Below are positions 1 to 8,287 of a stretch of DNA of 46,455 nucleotides, piece by piece. Made by a program: the position numbers and the translations under genes. The number at the start of each line of letters is the position of its first letter. Within the stretch, counting starts at the first letter, position 1. Source of the stretch: an uncultured Burkholderiales bacterium. GTDB lineage: Bacteria > Pseudomonadota > Gammaproteobacteria > Burkholderiales > Burkholderiaceae_C. The notes beneath the pieces are model-generated. The model was not told the origin of the DNA. It searched no databases and worked only from the letters and a program-made list of their open reading frames with translations. The stretch covers positions 1 to 46,455 of the forward strand of contig CAIMUZ010000089.1 of NCBI GenBank assembly GCA_903844775.1. Reading direction: 5' to 3'.

Positions 1-935
1 AATTGACTCACACCCATGAAACTTGCGACGGCCAGGCACATGCCCGCCAGCCATGTGCGGGGCAGGTCAAAGCGCCGAATGGCCATGAGCCAAAGGGGAA
101 GTGACAGCGCACCTGATAAAAAGTAAGCGCCCAGAAATAAGGGGACATGGGCCGCACTCGCGCGTATTTGATCTTCAACAAAAAACAAAACCAAACTGGC
201 GGGCACCGCGCTGGCAATGCCATTCACAACAAAAATCAACAACAGGCTGAAAAATTGTTTTTGCTGAAAGGGCTCGAACAAGCCCAGCGCTTGTTGACTG
301 GGCGGACTTTCAACAGGGTGCGCCGCTTGAATTGAAACCGCCTGATCTTTCCAAGCAAGTCGCCAACTGACAAGCCCCAACAAAAGTAAGAGCGCCAAAA
401 GCAAGGCATTGAGCGTCCAACCTAGCCACAGTGGCAACATGGCCGCCAACACCACGCCCCAAAGTCCCAAGCCCTCTCGCCAGGCCAAGACTCTACTTTG
501 AAGCGCTGCCGTTCCTCCCAAGCGCGTGACCCATGCTTGATGAACGATGCTCAAAACGCTGAAGCACAAATGGCATACCGTGACACACACAGCAACCCAA
601 ACTGCAAACGAAGCCGCATCGCTCAACGCAGGGGGGTTGAACAGGGCCGCAAAGGACAAAGACAAAATCGCAGAAAAAATAAGGCCTGCGATCAGCACCG
701 CCTGCGCTGACTTTGCATATAACCAGTCACTGAAGCGGCCTAAAAATGGATCGGTGAATGCATCAACCAGGCGACTGCCCAGCAACACCAGGCCCAACAA
801 GGTTAAGGGCACCGCATACTGAGTGGCATACAAGTGCGGCACATTGACATACATGGGCAAGGCGACAAATGCCAAAGGCATTGCAAGCCATCCATAAGCT
901 GCGCATTGAAGATGTGATATCGGCAAACGGTTCAT
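1..935 (-). CDS. MFS transporter, GPH/sugar:cation symporter-like (partial; C-terminus beyond window start)
   Basis: Not in the ORF track as a complete ORF. Minus-strand ATG at 935 opens MNRLPISHLQCAAYGWLAMPLAFVALPMYVNVPHLYATQYAVPLTLLGLVLLGSRLVDAFTDPFLGRFSDWLY..., open to the window edge with many hydrophobic segments. Start overlaps the upstream gene's stop (ATGA). Confidence 0.85.
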   Translation of the reverse strand, partial: MNRLPISHLQCAAYGWLAMPLAFVALPMYVNVPHLYATQYAVPLTLLGLVLLGSRLVDAFTDPFLGRFSDWLYAKSAQAVLIAGLIFSAILSLSFAALFNPPALSDAASFAVWVAVCVTVCHLCFSVLSIVHQAWVTRLGGTAALQSRVLAWREGLGLWGVVLAAMLPLWLGWTLNALLLALLLLLGLVSWRLAWKDQAVSIQAAHPVESPPSQQALGLFEPFQQKQFFSLLLIFVVNGIASAVPASLVLFFVEDQIRASAAHVPLFLGAYFLSGALSLPLWLMAIRRFDLPRTWLAGMCLAVASFMGVSQ

Positions 936-1480
936 GGGGTGCCCATCCACGCTCGCCTGATGGCGGGAGCCGAGGTGGCCTCATGCAACCAGATACCGAA
1001 AAAAAGTTTTGCAAATTGGGGGTCTGAAATCACGCCCAAAGGCTTCTGATTGATCCAAAATTCTGCGCCTTCGTTCGGCCTATAAACGCCCAACAACTTG
1101 TCGCCATTGCCCACAGTTGGAAAAGTATCTGACATGGCCTTGAACCATGCCTTTTGTTGTTCGGGGCTCATTTGACCGATGCGCTTCATCTCATCGATCG
1201 AGCTCTTTGCAATGTCTTTGCCCTCCACTTTGCGCAAGTAGGTTATTTCGAGGCCAAAGCTCTGAGACGTAAACTGCTGAACTGAAAAAGCAGCCTTGGT
1301 CCATAGACGTGCATCGTAAATTTCAAAGCCCCAAATTTTCAAGCGCTGTGGCTCGGAAGGTCGAAATCCAGGCAAGATAAGTTCGCTGGCATTTCCAACC
1401 ATGCAGGCCGCCGACAGAATGCCGGCCGACATGGCCAGGCGCCAAGCCTTGGGCAGCTGATTGGATTCAAGCACAGTCAT
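932..1480 (-). CDS. Chalcone isomerase-like periplasmic protein
   Basis: 182 aa with signal-like N-terminus; '...LRIWGFEIYDARLWT...' style fold typical of the chalcone-isomerase-like family found beside CFA synthase genes. Confidence 0.75.
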   Translation of the reverse strand: MTVLESNQLPKAWRLAMSAGILSAACMVGNASELILPGFRPSEPQRLKIWGFEIYDARLWTKAAFSVQQFTSQSFGLEITYLRKVEGKDIAKSSIDEMKRIGQMSPEQQKAWFKAMSDTFPTVGNGDKLLGVYRPNEGAEFWINQKPLGVISDPQFAKLFFGIWLHEATSAPAIRRAWMGTP

Positions 1481-1505
1481 TGACCTTGAAGTTTCTGGGT
1501 TCTAG

Positions 1506-2729
1506 TTAGCCACGCTTTTGAAGCGTGAACTGAATCACATCTGTATTGGCTTCATCAAATGCGGCCTCGCAATACGCCAAATAAAACTCCCACAGGCGCA
1601 TGAACTTTGCATCAAAACCCAACTTCAGCACGTGTGTTTCTTGCGCCATGAAATCATGTCGCCAACGCCTCAGGGTTTCGGCATAGTCAGGGCCAAACTT
1701 CAGCTCATCAATCACTTCAAGGCCGGCCATTCGCGCTTGACGCCTAAACTCTTTGGGGCTGGGCAGGCAGCCACCGGGGAAAATGTATTGCTGAATGAAG
1801 TCCGTTGATTTGACATACCTGTCAAATAAACCATCCTCAATGACAATGCTTTGAATGCACGCCTTGCCGCCTGGCTTGAGCAACTTGCTGATGGTTTGAA
1901 AATAGGTTGGCCAGTAAGACTGCCCCACCGCCTCGATCATTTCAATCGAACAAATGGCATCGTAAGGGCCGTCCTGAATGTCTCTGTAATCTTGCAAGCG
2001 TAAATCGGCTTGCGCTGATTTGCCATTCCATTTCATGCGGGCATTGGCAAAGGCCAGCTGCTCAGTCGACAAGGTAACGCCCGTGACTTTTGCGCCAAAG
2101 TCCACGGTGGCCATTTCAGCCAAAGCGCCCCAGCCGCAACCAATTTCTAAAACACGGCTTCCCAACTCCACATCCGTCATGCGCAGGGCACGTCTGACTT
2201 TGGCTCTTTGTGCGGCGCTCATTTCCTGATCAAAGTCGCCTTCAAACAAAGCTGACGAGTAATTCATAGTGCCGTCAAGCCAAAGCTCATAAAAGGCGTT
2301 GCCTAAATCGTAGTGCGCATGGATGTTTTTTCGGCTGTTCGTTTTATTGTTTCGGTTGAGCAAATGCCGAATTCGGTACGCCATGCGCCCCCACCACGAG
2401 CCATAAATAAGATCCTCAACGGCGCGTCGATTCTGAATCATGACTCGCAGTAAATCGCTCAGCGAAGGCGTGCTCCAATCACCCGCCATATAGGTTTCAG
2501 CAAAGCCGATGTCGCCTGACTTCATGCTGGCAGAAAACACGTTCCAGTTTTTCAAGCTGATGGCCGCATGGGGCAATGCTGAATTTCCATAGACTTTGGT
2601 ACTTCTATCGGGAAATTGAATGGTCAATGTGCCGTGCTCAATTTTTTCTAGCAAACGCAAAACGCGACGCGCAGAACTGGGTGCCGATTGAATGGCCAAA
2701 TCAGATTGTGTTGATGTGGAGGAGTTCAT
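1506..2729 (-). CDS. cfa: Cyclopropane-fatty-acyl-phospholipid synthase family SAM methyltransferase
   Basis: 407 aa; 'IHAHYDLGNAFYELWLDGTMNYSSALFEG' and 'VLEIGCGWGALAEMA' motifs. Confidence 0.93.
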   Translation of the reverse strand: MNSSTSTQSDLAIQSAPSSARRVLRLLEKIEHGTLTIQFPDRSTKVYGNSALPHAAISLKNWNVFSASMKSGDIGFAETYMAGDWSTPSLSDLLRVMIQNRRAVEDLIYGSWWGRMAYRIRHLLNRNNKTNSRKNIHAHYDLGNAFYELWLDGTMNYSSALFEGDFDQEMSAAQRAKVRRALRMTDVELGSRVLEIGCGWGALAEMATVDFGAKVTGVTLSTEQLAFANARMKWNGKSAQADLRLQDYRDIQDGPYDAICSIEMIEAVGQSYWPTYFQTISKLLKPGGKACIQSIVIEDGLFDRYVKSTDFIQQYIFPGGCLPSPKEFRRQARMAGLEVIDELKFGPDYAETLRRWRHDFMAQETHVLKLGFDAKFMRLWEFYLAYCEAAFDEANTDVIQFTLQKRG

Positions 2730-3562
2730 ATTCCGCTGGATTTCGAAGGTTCAATAGAAGAGGGTTGGCCGCGTGTCACAAAACGCGAAGGGGGTTCTGG
2801 TTTGGTAAAAAATGGCACGCGCTTGAACCAAAGCAGCAACGCATGCCAGTGGATTCGAACCACAACCGCCAATGTGAAAAAAGGAAATTGCCACAATGCA
2901 CGCCTCAACGCCTTCGCGGTGGCAGGTATCAATGTTCCACTCAAACTGGTTTGAATGAGCGGGCCTTTATCGTCAAAATGATCGATCCTTGCGACCAAGC
3001 GTTCATGGCCATTCAAGAGGGTTCTCATGAATCGAAATTGGTAATGCCCTTTCACCTCACAAAAGGGTGACACATGAAAAACTTTGCTTGCCACTTCTGT
3101 GCGGCCAAATTTTGGCGCTTCCAACAAATAACTGTGTCGCTCGCCAAACGTGTTGTGGACTTCTGCAATCACGGCTGACAAGCTCCCGTCGGATCGGTGG
3201 CAGTACCAAAAACTCACGGGCTTGAAGGTGTAGCCAAAAACTCGCGGAAATGTTTGCAGCCAAACCTCTCCGCTGGCATCGTTGATGCCCTCTCTGGCCA
3301 ATATTTCTGTGACCCAAGCCAACGCGCCGCCTTGTTCGGGCAAGCGGCCATCCCCATGGTCGACGTCGTGAAAGGACAAAAGGCCGGGCCGATTGAACGG
3401 TAAGTCAAACTCAATGGCCTTGGTATTTTGGGCGGCCTGACTTTGCATGCGCCGCATGGGCAACATCAAAAAATAAGCGCCATAGTTGAAGGCATGCACA
3501 GCTGGGCGCAGACGCGCATGCCTCACTTGGCCAAAACCAATCAGTGCGCCACCGAGTTTCAC
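2726..3562 (-). CDS. DUF1365 family protein
   Basis: 278 aa; 'GQVRHARLRPAVHAFNYGAYFLMLPM' and 'PKVFGYTFKPVSFWYCHRSDGSL'-type motifs; 4-bp overlaps with both neighbours. Confidence 0.88.
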   Translation of the reverse strand: MKLGGALIGFGQVRHARLRPAVHAFNYGAYFLMLPMRRMQSQAAQNTKAIEFDLPFNRPGLLSFHDVDHGDGRLPEQGGALAWVTEILAREGINDASGEVWLQTFPRVFGYTFKPVSFWYCHRSDGSLSAVIAEVHNTFGERHSYLLEAPKFGRTEVASKVFHVSPFCEVKGHYQFRFMRTLLNGHERLVARIDHFDDKGPLIQTSLSGTLIPATAKALRRALWQFPFFTLAVVVRIHWHALLLWFKRVPFFTKPEPPSRFVTRGQPSSIEPSKSSGI

Positions 3563-4860
3563 CGATGAAGCTCCAAGAGGAGTTCTCTGGCAACACCCAG
3601 GCCCGCTTTTAAACCATCTTCATGAAAACCATATCCCATCCACGCCCCAGCAAACCAGGTGTGGTGTTGGCCTTGAATTTCATGAATGTGCTGTTGCGCA
3701 TCGATGGCCGCCAAATCAAACACGGGGTGGGCGTACTCTATGCTGCTGATTATTTTGGCAGGATCAATGGGCTTGATCGGGTTCAATGAAACCACTACCG
3801 CTTGCTCGAAGGGCAGGGGTTGAAGTTTGTTTAACAAGTAATGCAGGCAAACTCTGGCACTTTCTTGGCCTTCATCTGCGGCACGCTCATAGTTCCACGC
3901 GGCCCAGGCTTTTTGCCTAGAGGGCAACACACTTTCGTCCGTGTGCAATACGGCCACATTGTCTTGATACCTGATGGCCGACAAATGGATTTGCTCTGCT
4001 TGTGAGGGCGTTTTTAGCATCTGCAAAGCTTGATCTGAGTGCGTACAAATGACCACTTCATCAAATCGCTCGGCACGCCCTTCGGTCACGACTCGAACGC
4101 CGGACTCATCTCTTTCAATTAACTGAACAGGCGAGTTCAATCGTTTGTCTGGCACCTCGTTGACAATTTTTTGAACATAGTTTCTGGAGCCGCCCTTGAC
4201 TGTGAACCAACGAGGGCGGTTGGTCACTTGAATCAAACCATGGTTGTGGCAAAACCGAATCATGGTGGCCACTGGAAACTTCAGCATTTGATCGGTTGGG
4301 CAACTCCATATGCAGCCCATCATCGGCAAGAAATACCAATTGAGAAAGGCCTCGTTAAAGTCATGGTGCTTTAAGAATTCAGAAAGCGGCTGTCGCATTT
4401 CATTTTCTTTTTGCGCTTCGGCAATTCGCGTGCATATTTTGTTAAAACGCATCACATCGGCCAGCATTTTTAAAAAGCGCGGCCGCAGCAGGTTTCGACG
4501 TTGCGCGAACACGGTGTCTAAGTTACTGCCACTCCACTCCAGTGCTTCATCACCCCAAACTTGGGGGGCTTGAACCGAGAAGGACATGTCTGACAGCGCT
4601 GTTTCAACACCAAGCTCGGCAAACAGATTGATCAAGTTGGGATAGGTTCTTTCGTTGAAAACCAAAAATCCTGTGTCAACGCCATAGGTGACGAGGCCTT
4701 TGTTGGTGGGCAGGCTGATGTCCACCGTATTGGAGTGCCCGCCAAAGTAATTGCCGGCCTCAAAAAGGGTGATGTCTGCGTGACCTTTCAAGCTATGCGC
4801 CACCGCTAAGCCGGAAATGCCCGACCCCACCACCGCTATTTTTTTATACTTCATGTTCAA
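3559..4860 (-). CDS. NAD/FAD-dependent amine oxidase-like protein (COG2907)
   Basis: 433 aa; N-terminal dinucleotide motif 'IAVVGSGISGLAVAHSL' and 'FGGHSNTVDI'. Confidence 0.9.
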   Translation of the reverse strand: MNMKYKKIAVVGSGISGLAVAHSLKGHADITLFEAGNYFGGHSNTVDISLPTNKGLVTYGVDTGFLVFNERTYPNLINLFAELGVETALSDMSFSVQAPQVWGDEALEWSGSNLDTVFAQRRNLLRPRFLKMLADVMRFNKICTRIAEAQKENEMRQPLSEFLKHHDFNEAFLNWYFLPMMGCIWSCPTDQMLKFPVATMIRFCHNHGLIQVTNRPRWFTVKGGSRNYVQKIVNEVPDKRLNSPVQLIERDESGVRVVTEGRAERFDEVVICTHSDQALQMLKTPSQAEQIHLSAIRYQDNVAVLHTDESVLPSRQKAWAAWNYERAADEGQESARVCLHYLLNKLQPLPFEQAVVVSLNPIKPIDPAKIISSIEYAHPVFDLAAIDAQQHIHEIQGQHHTWFAGAWMGYGFHEDGLKAGLGVARELLLELHR

Positions 4861-4861
4861 T

Positions 4862-5449
4862 TCACGGCGCCTTCATCGCCAGATTTTTTTCTATGGCTTT
4901 TACCAAGCTGCTGCTTTCAGGGCTGGTCATGCTGTTGTAACTGTCGATCAACTTACCATCACGACCAATGAGGTATTTGTAAAAATTCCACTTGGGTTTT
5001 TGGCCGGGGTCTTGCGCTAACTGCTTGAAGAACGGCACAGCGGATTCGCCGGTCACAGAGGTTTTGGTGAACATGGGGAACTTCACGCCAAAGGTGCTCT
5101 CGCAAAAATCAGCAATGTCTTTGTTATTGCTTTTTTCTTGCGCAAAATCATTCGACGGAAATCCCAAAACCACCAGCCCTTTGTCTTTGTATTTGCTGTA
5201 AACGCTTTCAAGTCCTTTGTATTGAGAAGTGAATCCGCAATAGCTGGCGGTGTTCACAACCAAAATGACCTTGCCGCTGTATTGGCACAAGGACTGCGCC
5301 TTTTCATCTTGCAGCCTCGGAAACGTGTGGTTTAAAAGCGCCGGACACGCATGCCCTGAGGCGTTTGTTGTCGGCGCCGTCTGAGCAAGGCTGTTTAGCG
5401 CCCAGAACATCCCAAACAACCCCAAACCCAAGCTTTTAAGTTTTGTCAT
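4862..5449 (-). CDS. Glutathione peroxidase family protein with signal peptide
   Basis: 195 aa; 'VILVVNTASYCGFTSQYKGLESVYSKYKDKGLVVLGFPSNDF', 'KWNFYKYLIGRDG'. Confidence 0.92.
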   Translation of the reverse strand: MTKLKSLGLGLFGMFWALNSLAQTAPTTNASGHACPALLNHTFPRLQDEKAQSLCQYSGKVILVVNTASYCGFTSQYKGLESVYSKYKDKGLVVLGFPSNDFAQEKSNNKDIADFCESTFGVKFPMFTKTSVTGESAVPFFKQLAQDPGQKPKWNFYKYLIGRDGKLIDSYNSMTSPESSSLVKAIEKNLAMKAP

Positions 5450-5451
5450 TG

Positions 5452-5483
5452 AACTGTCCGTTCTGTTTTGTGACCGGACAGTT
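5452..5483. promoter_or_regulatory. Perfect 9-bp inverted repeat AACTGTCCG-N14-CGGACAGTT next to the gpx start
   Basis: Arms 5452-5460 and 5475-5483 are exact reverse complements; 2 nt from the gpx ATG (5449). Confidence 0.55.
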
Positions 5484-5516
5484 TACTTCGGATTTCTTAG
5501 CTTGTCACGAAATGAT

Positions 5517-8267
5517 TCAAAGGCCCTTTTCGCTGGGGAATACAGCCTGCCAAAGCGCAGAAATGGCGGCCCTTTCGTTTTCCAAGGTGGCCCAGGGCAC
5601 TTGCGTCGGCTCTTCGTTCAGCCGGGCCTTGTGCTGCACGCGCCGAAGCTCCCGGTAAGCTGCCGACGCGGCCACACCGACACCTGACGGCAACAAACCC
5701 ACCGCCTCCGCCCTTTGAAGCAGTGCAATGTTGCCGACGTTATCGGCCAACTCCGTGTGCGCGGCGGTGTGCACCAGCACCAAATATTGAACCGCAAATT
5801 CAGCATCCACCATGCCGCCCACACTGTGTTTCACATCAAAACGGCCCGCTTTGATCGGATGGGCTGACCTGACCCGATTCCGCATGCTCACAATTTCTGT
5901 TCGCAAGGACGCTTCGTCGCGGGGCGCACTGATCACGCCACGCCGGACCTCATCAAAACGAAGCCTCATTTGGGCATCCCCCATCACAAATCGTGCTCGG
6001 GTCATGGCCTGATGCTCCCAGGTCCATGCCGTATTGCTGCCTCGTTGTTGCTGATAGCCGGCATAGGCGTCAAATGTCGTGACCAGCAGGCCGGCGCCGC
6101 CGTTAGGCCTCAAAGCGGTGTCAATCTCAAACAAATCACCCTCCGCCGTTTTGACGGTGAACCAGTTGATCAGTTTGCGAGCAAAACCGGCATAAACCTC
6201 TTGGGCTCTTTCGTCTTCATCTTCATACACAAAAACGATGTCCAAATCGCTGCCATAACCCAACTCTTTTCCACCCAACTTGCCATAAGCAATGATGGCA
6301 AATTGTGGCGCTTCGCGGTGACGATTTTTCAAACAAGACCAACACCACCTGGCCGTCACTCGCAAGACGGTATCTGCCATGGCGCTCAGGTCGTCTGCGA
6401 CTTGCTCAACCGTCAGCCGGCCCTCGACATCACGCGCCAGGGTTCGGAAAACCTCGGCATGGTGTGCGCGTCGCAGCAGGTTCAAAAGGTTTTCTTCATC
6501 GTCTTCACCCGTTCTTGCCAATGCATTTCGGCGCGCCTCTAACTCCGCCTCAAACTCATCCGATACAAAACGCTGTAGCAAAACATCGCCATTTGCCAGT
6601 TCATCAATGACACCAGGGTGCTGAACCAAGTAACGTGCCGGCCACTTGGCTGCACCCAACAACCGCAGCAATCGCTCATGAACCTTTGGGCGCTCAAGCA
6701 TCATGGCCAAGTAGCTTTCTCGGCGCATCAAAGGCTCCATCCAATCTGCCATTCGAACCACTGCGGCCTGCTCAACTCGTCCCTCTTGAAGCCATTGGGC
6801 GGTTCGCTGTAACAGGCGCATCAAACGCGCCCTCGCATCATCGCGGAGGCTCTTCACTTTGGGGCTGTCCTGCCAATGGGCCAAGCGTTCACGTGCCTCG
6901 CCATCGAACAAATCTAAAACCGCTTCCAGTTCAGGCCTTTCTCTTGGGCCTTGCGTTTGGCAACCCTTGCACTCTCGATCGCCCCCCAAAAGAATGTCAA
7001 ACTCATGCGCAACGATTTCGCGATGCGCATCTAGATCGGTCAATAAATCACAGGTGTTGGCGTAACCCATCGTCAGCGCAAGCCACAACAAATCTTCATC
7101 TTGCGTCGGCAAGACATGTGTTTGCTGATCGTCAAGGTACTGAATTCGATGCTCTACTTTTCTTAAAAAAATATAGGCCTTGGACAAAGCATCGGCGGTG
7201 TCTGGCGGCATCAGCCCTGCTTTGGCCACCCTCTTCAATGCATCCAAGGTGGGGCGTGTTCTGAGCTCGGGAAATTGTCCGCCGCGGACCACTTGCAGAA
7301 GTTGAACGGTGAATTCAATTTCACGAATTCCACCGCGTGACAATTTCACGTCATTAGCGCGCTCTGGGTGGCCCGCACTTCGCTTCGCCGCATGATCGCG
7401 GATTTGCTGATGCAAGATACGGAGCGACTCAAATACGTTGTAGTCAAGATATCGTCGAAAAACAAATGGGAGCACCACGCCACGAAGACTCAATGCAGAC
7501 CCATCTTGAATGGCGCTTTGCGGCGCAATGACCCGGCTTTTCATCCATGCAAATCTTTCCCACTCACGGCCTTGAACCAACAAATATTCTTCCAATGCGC
7601 CCAAAGAAACCACACTGGGGCCCGAGTTTCCATTGGGCCTCAGCGCCAAATCCACTCGAAACACAAAGCCATGCTCGGTGGTATCCCCCACCAAGGTGAA
7701 GATGGCTTTCACGGCGCGGCTAAAGTACTCATGGACAGAGATTCGGGCCAGCCCCTGGGCATCACCTGCCGTTTCACCATCTTCGTCGTAGACATAAATG
7801 AGGTCAATGTCACTGGACACATTCAATTCGCGTGCGCCCAACTTGCCCATCCCAACGACCCAAAACTTAGCCCGCGTGCCCGCCTCGGTTAACGGTGCTC
7901 CGTGACGTGCATCGAGGTCTTGGAACGCCTGTTTGCAGGCCTCGTCTAAAGCGATTTCTGCCAAATGGGTGACGCTGCGAGTAATTGTTTCAAGCGCGGC
8001 GCCTTCCTCACAATCTAAGCGCAAAAGGCGATACATCGTCCACTGACGAAGCACCCTCAGTGCGGCGCCAACCTCTTGGCCTTGGCCGCGCAATTGGGCG
8101 TAGGCCTGTTTGAGTATTTCACGATGGGGAATCTCATTGGGCAGCGTGGCAAAAACTTCAGCGTAGCGCCTCTCTAGCCTCTGAAAAAACCGTGAACCCC
8201 CCGCCAAGGGCTTTTGAGAACGTGTTTGATTGGCATTTCCAGTCTCAAACGGGTGTATGGCGGTCAT
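5517..8267 (-). CDS. glnE: Bifunctional glutamine synthetase adenylyltransferase/adenylyl-removing enzyme
   Basis: 916 aa; two nucleotidyltransferase modules ('WVVGMGKLGARELNVSSDIDLIYVY' and 'IIAYGKLGGKELGYGSDLDIVFVY'). Confidence 0.97.
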   Translation of the reverse strand: MTAIHPFETGNANQTRSQKPLAGGSRFFQRLERRYAEVFATLPNEIPHREILKQAYAQLRGQGQEVGAALRVLRQWTMYRLLRLDCEEGAALETITRSVTHLAEIALDEACKQAFQDLDARHGAPLTEAGTRAKFWVVGMGKLGARELNVSSDIDLIYVYDEDGETAGDAQGLARISVHEYFSRAVKAIFTLVGDTTEHGFVFRVDLALRPNGNSGPSVVSLGALEEYLLVQGREWERFAWMKSRVIAPQSAIQDGSALSLRGVVLPFVFRRYLDYNVFESLRILHQQIRDHAAKRSAGHPERANDVKLSRGGIREIEFTVQLLQVVRGGQFPELRTRPTLDALKRVAKAGLMPPDTADALSKAYIFLRKVEHRIQYLDDQQTHVLPTQDEDLLWLALTMGYANTCDLLTDLDAHREIVAHEFDILLGGDRECKGCQTQGPRERPELEAVLDLFDGEARERLAHWQDSPKVKSLRDDARARLMRLLQRTAQWLQEGRVEQAAVVRMADWMEPLMRRESYLAMMLERPKVHERLLRLLGAAKWPARYLVQHPGVIDELANGDVLLQRFVSDEFEAELEARRNALARTGEDDEENLLNLLRRAHHAEVFRTLARDVEGRLTVEQVADDLSAMADTVLRVTARWCWSCLKNRHREAPQFAIIAYGKLGGKELGYGSDLDIVFVYEDEDERAQEVYAGFARKLINWFTVKTAEGDLFEIDTALRPNGGAGLLVTTFDAYAGYQQQRGSNTAWTWEHQAMTRARFVMGDAQMRLRFDEVRRGVISAPRDEASLRTEIVSMRNRVRSAHPIKAGRFDVKHSVGGMVDAEFAVQYLVLVHTAAHTELADNVGNIALLQRAEAVGLLPSGVGVAASAAYRELRRVQHKARLNEEPTQVPWATLENERAAISALWQAVFPSEKGL

Positions 8268-8287
8268 AATTCCCTGCCTAACTTCAT

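Noticed and set aside
5970-6542. 190-aa plus-strand ORF and nearby overlapping plus ORFs (6305, 6379, 6635)
   Set aside because: All antisense to glnE; no independent coding signal.
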